A stretch of 64,000 nucleotides of DNA from REEB95 sp035934235 (GCA_035934235.1 DASYYB010000066.1:31964-95963); one strand, 5' to 3'. Shown: positions 11,929 to 20,046, numbered from the stretch's first letter. Notes: generated by a model not told the origin, from the sequence alone. Numbers and translations: made by a program.

Positions 11929-11952
11929 AAAAACGGCCCGCCTGAGGGCCGT
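11929..11952 (-). terminator. Terminator-like hairpin between divergent genes
   Basis: A 7-bp stem (11933-11939 with 11946-11952, acggccc/gggccgt) has a 6-base loop and is followed on the minus strand by five Ts (complement of 11929-11933). It points towards htpG although it lies upstream of htpG, in the leader of the plus-strand transporter. It may block antisense transcription from the transporter region or be a leader hairpin on the plus strand. The rest of the 220-base spacer shows no clear promoter. Confidence 0.45.
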
Positions 11953-12001
11953 TGACGAGCCCGGCCAACGGGCCCCTTGCAACCCAGGGGAGGGCACCAC
12001 T

Positions 12002-13333
12002 ATGGCCACCACGGCCACTTACGGAAAACTGTCAGACAGCCGGCATAGCGCCGAATTGCGCAAGGCGGTGATCGCCGCCACCGTCGGTACGACGATCGAA
12101 TGGTACGATTTCTTCATTTACGGCACCGCGGCCGGTCTCGTCTTTCCGAAATTGTTCTTTCCGCATGAAGATCCGTTGACCGGCACGCTCGCCGCCTTCG
12201 GCACCTACTTCATCGGTTTCGTCGGCCGGCCCATCGGCGCGGCGATTTTCGGCCATTACGGCGACCGCATCGGCCGCAAGGCGACGCTCATCGCGACTCT
12301 GTTGTGCATGGGCATCGCGACCTTCCTGATCGCTTTCGTGCCGAGCTATGCCTCGATCGGAATCTGGGGCGCAGTCATTCTGACGATCCTGCGCATGCTG
12401 CAGGGTATCGGCGTCGGCGGCGAATGGGGCGGCTCCGTTCTGATCTCGATGGAATGGGCACGCGGCCACGGTCACCGGGGCTTTGTCGCCTCGTGGCCGC
12501 AATTCGGCGTGCCGTCGGGACTGTTCCTTTCCAACCTCGCGATCCTGGCGTTCAGTGCCTGGTCGGGCGACCAGTTCCTCGTCTGGGGTTGGCGCATCCC
12601 GTTCCTGCTCAGCATCGTGCTAGTCGGCATCGGCCTGTGGATCCGGCTCGGCATTCTCGAAACGCCGGTCTTCCAGCAGTTGATCGCGCGAAAGAGGATC
12701 GAACGCGCGCCGATCGTCGAGGTCTTCAAGAAACAGCCGCGTGAGATCCTCCTTTCGGCGCTGCTGCGCATGGCCGAACAAGCGCCGTTCTATATCTTCA
12801 CGGCCTTTGTTTTCGCCTATGCCACCGGCACGCTGAAGCTCTCGCGCGACCTGATCCTTGTGGCGGTGCTGGTGGCTTCGTGCGTGTCGTTCGTCACCAT
12901 CCCGCTTTCGGGTCACATCTCAGACCGGATCGGCCGGCGCAAGATGTACCTGATCGGCGCGGCGGTTTGCGGCGTGTTCGGCTTCCTCTACTTCGGGATG
13001 CTCGGCACGGCGCTGCCGTCGGCGGTGTTCGTCGCCATTGTGCTGTCGCTGATTCCGCACGACATGATGTACGGGCCGCAGGCGGCGCTGATCGCCGAAT
13101 CGTTCACGCCGCGCCTGCGTTACAGCGGCGCGTCACTCGGCTATCAGCTTGCGTCGATCATCGCCGGCGGGCCGGCGCCGATCATCGCCACGGCGTTGTT
13201 CGCCGCCTATCACTCGGGCTATGCCATCGCGATCTATATCGCCGGCTGCGCGGTGGTCAGCCTGGTTTCGGCGGGCCTGATGCCGGATTACACCGGCAAG
13301 GACATCTCGACGGAATACGACGAGGGCGCTTAG
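12002..13333 (+). CDS. MFS transporter, metabolite:H+ symporter (MHS) family
   Basis: This 443-aa protein has twelve predicted membrane helices. The N-terminal VGTTIEWYDFFIYGTAAG block and the GHYGDRIGRKATL loop are signatures of the MHS subfamily (ShiA, ProP, KgtP relatives), which import organic acids or osmolytes with protons. GHISDRIGRRKMYLIG is the matching second-half loop. The ATG at 12002 follows a GGGGAGGG ribosome site. The substrate is not readable. The gene is followed at once by a strong terminator and appears to be transcribed alone. Confidence 0.9.
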   Translation: MATTATYGKLSDSRHSAELRKAVIAATVGTTIEWYDFFIYGTAAGLVFPKLFFPHEDPLTGTLAAFGTYFIGFVGRPIGAAIFGHYGDRIGRKATLIATLLCMGIATFLIAFVPSYASIGIWGAVILTILRMLQGIGVGGEWGGSVLISMEWARGHGHRGFVASWPQFGVPSGLFLSNLAILAFSAWSGDQFLVWGWRIPFLLSIVLVGIGLWIRLGILETPVFQQLIARKRIERAPIVEVFKKQPREILLSALLRMAEQAPFYIFTAFVFAYATGTLKLSRDLILVAVLVASCVSFVTIPLSGHISDRIGRRKMYLIGAAVCGVFGFLYFGMLGTALPSAVFVAIVLSLIPHDMMYGPQAALIAESFTPRLRYSGASLGYQLASIIAGGPAPIIATALFAAYHSGYAIAIYIAGCAVVSLVSAGLMPDYTGKDISTEYDEGA

Positions 13334-13365
13334 GCGCGGCTCGCCGAGTCGGGAATTTCGACGGT

Positions 13366-13400
13366 GGGGCGGAGGCGGCGAGCCTTCGCCCCTTTTTCTT
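13366..13400 (+). terminator. Rho-independent terminator after MHS transporter
   Basis: A 10-bp GC-rich stem (13366-13375 with 13383-13392, one G-U pair) has a 7-base loop and is followed by TTTTTCTTT. It lies between the convergent transporter gene and the small secreted-protein gene and fits termination of the plus-strand transcript. Confidence 0.85.
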
Positions 13401-13775
13401 TCAGTCGGCGGGGTTGGGCGGACAGTGGCTGGCGGCCAGCGTGGCGCCCACCATTGCGCCGGTGATGACGCCGAACACCGTCGCGCCGGGATCGACTTGG
13501 CCGTGACGTTCGCTCAGCATCGCGGCCAGCAAGCCGCCGGCCGATGCGCCGAGAATGCCGCCCAAAATCGGCTCGCTACCGTCGCAGGTCTGGGCGAATC
13601 GCGGTGTCGGAGCCGGCGCAAACGGATCGAGGAACGGCGGCGCGGGAATCGGGACACCGTAATAAGGCTCTGCACCGGGGCCGGGCGCCGCAGCCGCGGG
13701 CGTGGCTGCCAAAGCCACGGCCGCTAAGGCCGCCGCTACCAGCCGCAACCGTTCATGAATCGCGATATCCGCCAT
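13401..13775 (-). CDS. Small exported glycine-zipper-like protein, unknown function
   Basis: This 124-aa protein has a clear signal peptide (LRLVAAALAAVALAATPAAA, residues about 10-29) and a proline-rich middle (YYGVPIPAPPFLDPFAPAPTP). Its C-terminal half has small-residue hydrophobic stretches GGILGASAGGLLAAML and TGAMVGATLAAS, resembling glycine-zipper segments of outer-membrane-associated proteins. Two cysteines (C64, C118) could form a disulfide in the periplasm. AGGAG stands eight bases before the ATG. No family name is claimed. It sits alone between convergent and divergent neighbours. Confidence 0.75.
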   Translation of the reverse strand: MADIAIHERLRLVAAALAAVALAATPAAAAPGPGAEPYYGVPIPAPPFLDPFAPAPTPRFAQTCDGSEPILGGILGASAGGLLAAMLSERHGQVDPGATVFGVITGAMVGATLAASHCPPNPAD

Positions 13776-13884
13776 CGCCGAATCTCCTAGGACTCCGCCG
13801 GCCCGGCGTCAAGAAAACGCAACGGGCGACGGATTATTCCCCGACGGTTGCGTTTCGCAACGCGATGACTCATCATCGCAAGGC

Positions 13885-16375
13885 ATGGGACTGGTTTCCC
13901 GTCCGTCGCGCATCCGGGCCGTGCTCGGCCCGACCAATACCGGCAAGACTCATCTCGCCATCGAACGTATGCTCGGTCATCAGACCGGCATGATCGGTTT
14001 TCCGCTGCGTCTGCTGGCTCGCGAAAATTACGACCGCGTGGTGCGGCTCAAGGGCGCGCGCGCTGTCGCGCTGATCACCGGCGAGGAAAAGATCGTCCCG
14101 CCGAATCCGAGCTATTTCGTCTGCACCGTCGAATCGATGCCGTTGGACCGGCCGGTCGATTTTCTTGCGGTCGACGAGATCCAGTTGTGCGGCGACCGCG
14201 AGCGTGGCCACGTCTTCACCGACCGACTGCTGCACGCGCGCGGCCTGAGCGAGACGATGTTCCTCGGCGCCGGCACGATCGCGCCGTTGCTGCGGCGCTT
14301 GGTGCCGGAAGCCGAAATCTCGTCGCGTCCGCGCTTTTCGACCTTGTCCTATACCGGTGCCAAGAAGCTGACGCGTCTGCCGCCGCGCAGCGCCGTGGTC
14401 GCCTTCGCCGTCGCCGACGTTTTCGCGCTCGCCGAGATCATGCGGCGGCGCCAAGGCGGCACGGCCATCGTGCTCGGCGCCTTGAGTCCGCGCGCGCAAC
14501 GCCCAAGTCGGCCTCTTCCAGTCGGGCGAGGTCGATTATCTGGTGGCGACCGATGCCATCGGCATGGGCCTCAACATGGACCTCGACCATGTCGCGTTCG
14601 CGCGGCTGATCAAGTTCGACGGTCATGCGCCGCGGCGTCTCGCACCGGCCGAGGTCGCACAGATTGCCGGCCGCGCCGGCCGCCACATGAACGACGGCAC
14701 CTTCGGCGTCACCGATGAGATCAAGGCGCTTGACGATGTGGTTGTCGAGGCGGTCGAAAACCATCGGTTCGATCCGCTGGCGCGCCTTTATTGGCGCAAC
14801 GCGCGGCTCGACTACCGCTCGCTCGGCGCCTTGATCGCCTCGCTCGAACGGCGGCCGGATCTCCCTGGCCTGGTCTCCGCGCCGCAGGCCGACGATCACG
14901 GTGCGTTGCGCGCGCTGGCGCAGATGGCCGATGTCGCCGCCATGACCACGAATCCGGCGGCGGTGCGCCTGCTCTGGGAGGTCTGCCAGATTCCGGACTT
15001 CCGTAAGGTGCTGAGCGACACGCACGCGCGACTGTTGGCACAGATCTACCATTATCTCGCCGGGCCGCGCGGCCGTTTGCCCACCGACTGGGTGGCAAGC
15101 CAGGTCGACCGGCTCGATCGCGCCGACGGCGATATCGACACGTTGATGATGCGCATCGCGCATATCCGCACCTGGACGTACATCGCGCATCGCGCCGACT
15201 GGCTCGACGATTCCGGCGCCTGGCAGGAACGCGCTCGCACCATCGAGGACAATCTGTCCGATGCGCTGCACGACCGGATCACCCAGCGATTCGTCGATAA
15301 ACGCGCGGCCTATCTCATGCGCCGCCTGGCCGATCCGCGCGAGCTGCTCGCGTCGGTGAGCGAAGCCGGCGAGGTCAAGGTCGAAGGCCATTATGTCGGC
15401 CGGCTCGACGGGTTCCGGTTCCGGCCCGATCTGGCGGCGTCCGGCGATGCCGCCAAGACGCTGCTGGCGGCGGCACAGCGCGTATTGCGCGGCGAGATCG
15501 CCCGCCGCGTCGCCCGCCTCGCCAATGCGCCGGACCGCGAATTCGCACTCACTGCAAACGGCACGTTGGCATGGAACGGCGGCACGGTCGGCCGGCTGAT
15601 CGCCGGCGCGCAGGCGCTTCAGCCGAGGGTCGAGGCGATCGCGAGCGACTACTTCGAGGGCGAACAGCGCGAAACCGTGCGCCGACGCCTGGCTGCCTTT
15701 GCCGCAGCATATTTGCGCCGGTGCCTCGCACCGTTGTTCCGCGCCCGCGATGCAGAGTTGTCGGCGCCGGCACGCGGCCTCGCCTTCCAGCTTGCCGAGG
15801 CGCTCGGCAGTCTGCCGATGGCGACGGTGGCGCCGGTGTTGCGCGCGCTGTCGTCGGCCGACCGCAAGGCGCTGACGCGGCTCGGCATCCGCCTCGGCGT
15901 CGACAGTGTCTATCACGCCGGACTGTTCGCACCGGACGCGATCGCGCTGCGCGGCTTGCTTTGGTCGGTGGCGGCGCGCGAAACCGTGCCGGCCGCGCCG
16001 TCCAATGTGGGCGCACCAAGCGATCCGGCCGTGAGTGCGCCGGCTTATGCGGCGATGGGCTATCGCGTGCTTGGGCCGCGCGTCCTCAGGATCGACCGGA
16101 TCGAGACGTTCGCCGCCCGGCTACGCGGCCTGGCGCGGCAAGGCGCGTTTGCGATCACGCCTTCCCTCGCGGCACTCGCGCATTGTCCCACCGACGAGCT
16201 CGCGGCGGTGCTGCTGGCGCTCGGCTATCGCGCGACGCAGCATGCCGACGGCGCACGCTTCGCGGCACGGCGCACGCCGGCGCGTCACCGGCGGCGTGGC
16301 CGCCGGCGCCGGTCGCCCGGTGAGGCCGCCGACAGCCCATTCGCCAAGCTCAAGGAGCTCTGCCTTGTCCGCTGA
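13885..16375 (+). pseudogene. SUV3-like ATP-dependent RNA/DNA helicase, interrupted by an apparent frameshift
   Basis: A superfamily 2 helicase like mitochondrial SUV3 is encoded in two frames. Frame 1 from the ATG at 13885 gives Walker A (GPTNTGKTHLA), VDEIQLCGDRERGH and the region up to ALSPR. Frame 2 then continues RNAQVGLFQSGEVDYLVATDAIGMG, QIAGRAGRH and the long C-terminal domain to 16375. The switch falls in a CG-repeat at 14489-14498, where two bases appear lost (or one gained). The two pieces together match full family length with no other damage, so a recent mutation or a sequencing error in the repeat is likely. Uncorrected, the first frame ends at 14718. The S4-domain gene overlaps its 3' end, a pairing common in Alphaproteobacteria. 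Confidence 0.88.
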
Positions 16376-16703
16376 CGGCGGCACATTATCGACTTTGCGG
16401 CTCGACAAGTTCCTGTGGTTCGCGCGCCTGGCGCGCACGCGTTCGGCGGCGGCGCGGCTGTGCGCCGAAGGCCGCGTCGCCATCGCCGGCATCGCGGCGT
16501 TCAAGCCACATCAGCCGGTTCGGGTCGGTGACTGGATCACGGTCGAGCAGGGATGCTGGCGGCGCCGGCTGCGTGTCACGGCCCTCGGCGAGCGGCGCGG
16601 CAGCGCGACCGACGCGCACCGGCTTTACGATGAGCCCGCGCCGCCGCAGCCGATTCCGCACGAACCATGGGTCGCGCTGCTCGAAGAAGAAGTCGGCGCC
16701 TGA
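16365..16703 (+). CDS. RNA-binding S4 domain protein (Hsp15/HslR-like)
   Basis: This 112-aa protein has an S4 RNA-binding domain in its first 60 residues: LRLDKFLWFARLARTRSAAARLC, then GRVAIAGIAAFKPHQPVRVGD. E. coli Hsp15, of the same family, binds stalled 50S subunits with nascent chains. The start is a TTG at 16365, chosen because AAGGAG lies about eight bases upstream and the S4 domain begins shortly after. It overlaps the helicase stop by 11 bases, implying coupled translation. In related genomes fdxA and carD usually follow directly; here they are 8 kb away. Confidence 0.88.
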   Translation: MSADGGTLSTLRLDKFLWFARLARTRSAAARLCAEGRVAIAGIAAFKPHQPVRVGDWITVEQGCWRRRLRVTALGERRGSATDAHRLYDEPAPPQPIPHEPWVALLEEEVGA

Positions 16704-16713
16704 CGCCGCCGAG

Positions 16714-17337
16714 TCACACGCTGCAATCCTTCCACGGGCCGATATCGAGATGGATGTGATTACGGTGGTCGTAGTTGGTATTGGGTGTCAGCACGACGCT
16801 GAATAGACCGCACGCGCCGCGCGCCACCGCGTGCAGGAATTCGCTCTTGGGGCCGCCGCCGCGCCAATCGCGCTCGACGATCACTGTGTCACCGTTGTCG
16901 AGCGTGAAGCCTGCGACGTCGATGGCATCGCCCTTCGCGTGCTCGCTCCATTCGCCGTTCGGCTGGCCGCGGCAGGAATAGGTGCCGAGATTGCGGAGCT
17001 GGCCGACCGACGCGTGCAGATAACGCTGTGCCGCCGGTTGGACGATTTCACGCGTGAAGCGCTCGAGCCGCAGCGCCAGATCGCAGGTGACGAGGCCGGA
17101 TCGATTCCATGGCACACCGTCCGCGCTGACGCGCACCGCGTCGTAGACCGGACACGGACCTTCGGGCGCTGCGGCGGCGACATATTGGACGTGCAGCCGG
17201 TCGAGATCGGCCCGGCAGACCGCCGGCGGCAGATAGGTCACCGGCGGCGGGCGATAATGCGGCCCACCGCATCCCGCCGGCGCCAGCATCACGACGGCCA
17301 GCGCCGCCCACCGCACCGAGACACGCCAGGACGGCAT
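16714..17337 (-). CDS. Extensin-like family protein, exported
   Basis: This 207-aa protein carries the extensin-like C-terminal domain found in many Alphaproteobacteria. The signal sequence (VRWAALAVVMLAPAGCGG) ends in a cysteine and might be a lipoprotein signal, although proline at -3 is not ideal. The mature domain has conserved cysteines and the blocks CDLALRLERF, LGTYSCRG, EHAKGDAIDVAGF and NHIHLDIGPW. The HxxGxAxD plus terminal HxH pattern recalls D-alanyl-D-alanine peptidase-like zinc folds, suggesting cell-wall action, but activity is unproven. The start at 17337 opens directly on the signal peptide. It converges on the S4 gene. Confidence 0.87.
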   Translation of the reverse strand: MPSWRVSVRWAALAVVMLAPAGCGGPHYRPPPVTYLPPAVCRADLDRLHVQYVAAAAPEGPCPVYDAVRVSADGVPWNRSGLVTCDLALRLERFTREIVQPAAQRYLHASVGQLRNLGTYSCRGQPNGEWSEHAKGDAIDVAGFTLDNGDTVIVERDWRGGGPKSEFLHAVARGACGLFSVVLTPNTNYDHRNHIHLDIGPWKDCSV

Positions 17338-17413
17338 GGCGTTGAGGGAATCACAGCCGCGCCTTGCGCGGCAAGTACGACTCGCTGAACCGCACAGCGG
17401 AGAAAGCGCCGCT

Positions 17414-17626
17414 TTAGGTTGTATTGATGACCTGTACCGGCGGGCAGGGTACCGAACCGTACGAACAGAAGACACAGCACGTACCTGGCTTTGGCCGGAG
17501 TCGCACGCCACAGGTCGCGCACTGGTACACGACCATGCAGGCGTCGGTCGGCATCGTTTCGCGCCGCGCGGCGCCGCAGGCCGGACAGGTGAGCGTCGAC
17601 TCAACGATCAATGCCGGTGCGCTCAC
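17414..17626 (-). CDS. GDCCVxC-domain (seleno)protein homologue
   Basis: This 70-aa cysteine-rich protein has LTCPACGAARRETMPTDAC near the N-terminus and YQCATCGVRLRPKPGTCCVFCSYGSVPCPP at the C-terminus (shown here as separate motifs: YQCATCG, KPGTCCVFC, VPCPP). This matches the GDCCVxC family, some members of which carry selenocysteine and which often sit beside mercury transport genes. Here the D of GDCC is a T and all positions are cysteine. The GTG start at 17626 overlaps the stop of the 56-aa gene by four bases. Function is unknown; metal or thiol chemistry is a fair inference from the cysteines and the merT context. Confidence 0.85.
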   Translation of the reverse strand: MSAPALIVESTLTCPACGAARRETMPTDACMVVYQCATCGVRLRPKPGTCCVFCSYGSVPCPPVQVINTT

Positions 17627-17793
17627 ACCGCGTGCAGCTCGCCGCGTTTGACGCGAGCGACGAGGTCATTCCACTCGGCGTGTGTCAGGCGCACGGTGTT
17701 GCGGTCCTCGCCGATCGTGACACCCTCGCCGGTGATCTCGACGCTCGGGCAGCCGCCGCAGGCGGGGCAAAGCGTGACTTTGATCGATTCCAT
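17623..17793 (-). CDS. Small CPxCGGCP-motif protein of the mer-type cluster, unknown function
   Basis: This 56-aa protein opens MESIKVTLCPACGGCPSVEI, followed by a small beta-rich/helical region (GEDRNTVRLTHAEWNDLV) and a basic tail. The CPxCGGCP arrangement gives three closely spaced cysteines suited to binding a thiophilic metal. The ATG at 17793 is 48 bases downstream of merT, and its stop overlaps the GDCCVxC start, so the three genes form one operon. No named family was recognised. It could be a metal shuttle that stands in for MerP, but it has no signal peptide, so it is cytosolic. Confidence 0.75.
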   Translation of the reverse strand: MESIKVTLCPACGGCPSVEITGEGVTIGEDRNTVRLTHAEWNDLVARVKRGELHAV

Positions 17794-17841
17794 CACAATC
17801 TCCGTTGGTAGTGTCGTGAAACGATTTATGGCCGGTGTCGT

Positions 17842-18231
17842 TCAGCCATAGGTCAAGCCAAGCGTCAACAGAGCGGCGCCCAGCGCCAAGCCGGTCAATG
17901 TCACCGTCGTCGCCGTCCGCGCGTCACGGCAGGCGCACGATTTACGACGCCAGAGAAGCAAGCCACCGGCAAGGAGGCAGACCGCCGCGACGCCAAACAG
18001 ATACGACTGATACGGCCCCAAGACCGACATGAAGACGACCGATCCAAGGCCGCCCAAGCCGAGGCTGCCGAGCAGCATCGGAATCGCGCAGCACGAGGCC
18101 GCGCCAAACGCTGCCGCCACGCCGCCGGCCGCGAGCGCGATCGGCCCCATCGCACCGAACTGGCGCAGGCGGGGGAGCAGGGCAACCGCCGATTTCGTGT
18201 CGTCAGACGTGGCGCACTCCTGGGAATTCAC
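17842..18231 (-). CDS. merT: MerT-like mercuric ion transport protein
   Basis: This 129-aa membrane protein has about three to four hydrophobic segments. GAASCCAIPMLLGSLGLGG in the first or second helix carries the vicinal cysteine pair typical of MerT, and RRKSCACRDA in a later loop gives a second cysteine pair. MerT moves Hg(II) across the inner membrane to a cytosolic reductase. The GTG start at 18231 lies only about nine bases from the predicted -10, so the message may be nearly leaderless. It is divergent from merR and controlled by the operator at 18240-18270. No merP or merA is found in the window. Confidence 0.85.
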   Translation of the reverse strand: MNSQECATSDDTKSAVALLPRLRQFGAMGPIALAAGGVAAAFGAASCCAIPMLLGSLGLGGLGSVVFMSVLGPYQSYLFGVAAVCLLAGGLLLWRRKSCACRDARTATTVTLTGLALGAALLTLGLTYG

Positions 18232-18239
18232 ACGTTCTG

Positions 18240-18270
18240 ACGCTACACTCTGTGGTCGCTACAGACTCAA
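18240..18270 (-). promoter_or_regulatory. MerR-type promoter/operator of the merT operon
   Basis: On the minus strand a -35 TTGAGT (18265-18270) and a -10 TAGCGT (18240-18245) are separated by 19 bases, the overlong spacer that MerR activators untwist. The spacer carries an imperfect 21-bp dyad (18247-18267) with TCTGT/ACAGA half-sites. It lies between divergent merT and merR and would serve both genes. Confidence 0.82.
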
Positions 18271-18294
18271 GCGGTTATTTTCGCAGGTGTGCCA

Positions 18295-18756
18295 ATGGAT
18301 CGACCGACCACGATCACCATCGGCGAGCTGTCGCGGCGGACCGGCTGCAAGGTGGAAACCGTGCGCTACTACGAGCGCGTCGGATTGATGCCGCCGGCGC
18401 CACGGACGGCCGGCCGTTACCGGCTCTACCAAGACGGCGATGTGCGCCGGCTGGCGTTCGTGCGGCGCGCGCGCGAGCTGGGTTTCACGCTCGACGACGT
18501 GCGCACGTTGCTGACGTTGGCGTGCGAACAGGCCGGCGGTCCTTGCGCCGAAGCGCGCGCCCTTGCTGCCGCGCATCTGGCCGCGGTGCGCGCCAAGATC
18601 GCCGACCTGCGGACGATGGAGCGCGTCCTGGACGACGCCGTGGATCGCTGTGCGGCGGGCGGCGATCCTTGTTGTCCCGTGATCGACGCACTGGCCGGCG
18701 ACGCCAAGGCGCCGCGGTCTAGGCGCGTTGGAGCAGCGCGACGCCGGCGAGGATGA
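18295..18756 (+). CDS. merR: MerR family regulator, Hg(II)-responsive type
   Basis: This 153-aa protein has an N-terminal winged HTH (TIGELSRRTGCKVETVRYYERVGL), a long dimerisation helix, and cysteines in GGPCAEA, DRCAAGG and DPCCPVI. These align with Cys82, Cys117 and Cys126 of Tn501 MerR, the three mercury ligands. The ATG at 18295 has AGG seven bases upstream. It is divergent from merT across a MerR-type operator. The last roughly 15 residues (RSRRVGAARRRRG) are translated from sequence overlapping the 3' end of the next, convergent gene by 38 bp, suggesting the normal stop was lost. Confidence 0.9.
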   Translation: MDRPTTITIGELSRRTGCKVETVRYYERVGLMPPAPRTAGRYRLYQDGDVRRLAFVRRARELGFTLDDVRTLLTLACEQAGGPCAEARALAAAHLAAVRAKIADLRTMERVLDDAVDRCAAGGDPCCPVIDALAGDAKAPRSRRVGAARRRRG

Positions 18757-19063
18757 GCAGGATGGCGACGACTTTGCCGGCGGTCAGCGTCTCGTTCCAG
18801 AAAAAATGCGCCACCAGCGCGACCACGATGTAGCTCACCGCGACCGACGGATAGGCGACCGATAGCGGGATCTTGCGGATGGCGATCATGTAAAGAAGTG
18901 CGGCACAACCGTAGAAACCGACGCCGACGATGGTGAAGCCGTTGGTGAGTTGCGCGACGAAGTCGGCTGTACCCTGGACGCCGACCTTGAGCAGCAGCTG
19001 ACCGCAGACCGCGATCAAAATTCCGCCGAACAGCGCAGCATAGTAGGGCAGCATTGTCGGCAT
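18719..19063 (-). CDS. Small multidrug-resistance/EamA-type membrane protein, probable polyprenyl-sugar flippase subunit
   Basis: This 114-aa protein has four membrane helices, the size and pattern of SMR or ArnE/ArnF half-transporters (AVCGQLLLKVG, IPLSVAYPSVAVSYIVVAL). SMR-fold ArnEF flips undecaprenyl-phosphate aminoarabinose. Position directly after a polyprenyl-phosphate glycosyltransferase-like gene suggests a similar job for another sugar. The ATG at 19063 overlaps the upstream stop. It is the last gene of a five-gene minus-strand operon, and its 3' end overlaps that of merR by 38 bp. Confidence 0.8.
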   Translation of the reverse strand: MPTMLPYYAALFGGILIAVCGQLLLKVGVQGTADFVAQLTNGFTIVGVGFYGCAALLYMIAIRKIPLSVAYPSVAVSYIVVALVAHFFWNETLTAGKVVAILLILAGVALLQRA

Positions 19064-20046
19064 CACACCCGCCGGATCGCGCTGCCAGCATTGCGCCGCT
19101 GGCCGGATGGAATCGTGTCGCTGCGCGACACCGTCCGCACGATGGCTTGCGGGCGGCGATTGACCGTGAGGTAGAGGCGGCCGAGATATTCGCCGACCAA
19201 GCCGAGAATCAGCAGCTGCACACCGGACAGCAGCATCACCGCAACCGTGAGCGACGCCCAGCCCGGCGGGGTCTTTTCCAGGAACAGCGCCGATACGGCT
19301 GCCCACGCGGCGCCGACAAGGCCGAGGATGCTGAGCCCGATGCCGGTAAAGGTCGACACCCGTAGCGGCATCACCGAGAAATTGACGAACATATTGAGCC
19401 ATAGCCGCACCAGTCGGCGCAGCGTGTAGTTGCTGCTGCCGTGCGGCCGCGGCAGGTGCTCGACCGCCAGGCTTTCGACGCGCTGCGTGACTTGCAGCAG
19501 CAGCCCGTCGATGTAGGGGAACGGGCCTTCGTAGGCGATCGCCTGTTGTGCGGCGAAGGCGCTGATGCAGCGGAAGCTCGACAGGTAGAGCCCCTTCGGC
19601 TTGTCGAGAACGAAATCGGCGACGTGGTTGGTGAAGCGGCTGCCGAGATTGCGCCATCCGGTATGGTGCTTTTCGATCGGCCGGGCATAGACCACGTCGG
19701 CGCCGCTGCGCTGCGCGTGCTCGAGCAGTCGCAGCACCTCGGCCGGCGGATTTTGCAGATCGTCGTCCATGGTGATGATGTGCGCGCCGCGCGCTTCGCG
19801 CAGCCCGGCCATCACCGCGTTGTGCTCGCCGAAATTGCGCGCGAGGTCGACAAGCGTGATCGGCACGGGCGTTCGCGCCACCAAGCCGCGGCAGATTTCG
19901 AGGCTGTTGTCCGGGCTGCCGTCGTTGACCAGTACGATCTCGTGGCCGCCCGGCACCGAAAGCGCCTGGAGGGCGGCGACCAGCGCTTCGATGGTCTGCG
20001 CGCCGTTATAGACGGGGATGACGATGCTGAGTGCGGGCGCGGTCAT
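19063..20046 (-). CDS. Glycosyltransferase family 2, polyprenyl-phosphate sugar transferase (ArnC/DPM1-like)
   Basis: This 327-aa protein has an N-terminal GT-A domain: SIVIPVYNGAQTIEALV, LVNDGSPDNSLE, and the metal-binding DDDLQNPPAEV with its DxD. Two C-terminal membrane helices follow (about residues 225-290). This architecture is that of ArnC/GtrB enzymes, which attach a sugar to undecaprenyl phosphate at the inner membrane. It lies between a methyltransferase (four-base overlap upstream) and the SMR-like flippase gene. The sugar is unknown. Confidence 0.9.
   Translation of the reverse strand: MTAPALSIVIPVYNGAQTIEALVAALQALSVPGGHEIVLVNDGSPDNSLEICRGLVARTPVPITLVDLARNFGEHNAVMAGLREARGAHIITMDDDLQNPPAEVLRLLEHAQRSGADVVYARPIEKHHTGWRNLGSRFTNHVADFVLDKPKGLYLSSFRCISAFAAQQAIAYEGPFPYIDGLLLQVTQRVESLAVEHLPRPHGSSNYTLRRLVRLWLNMFVNFSVMPLRVSTFTGIGLSILGLVGAAWAAVSALFLEKTPPGWASLTVAVMLLSGVQLLILGLVGEYLGRLYLTVNRRPQAIVRTVSRSDTIPSGQRRNAGSAIRRV

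Noticed and set aside
11782..12018. Upstream extension of htpG to 12018
   Set aside because: Hsp90 homologues begin at TAEKRNFEAEV; the extension is low complexity and lies over the transporter leader.
14438..15916. 492-codon minus-strand frame antisense to the helicase
   Set aside because: No recognisable domain; composition is typical of a GC-rich antisense shadow, and the plus-strand helicase motifs are unambiguous.
17336..17851. 171-codon plus-strand frame antisense to the GDCCVxC and 56-aa genes
   Set aside because: Minus-strand products have conserved cysteine motifs and overlapping starts and stops; this frame does not.
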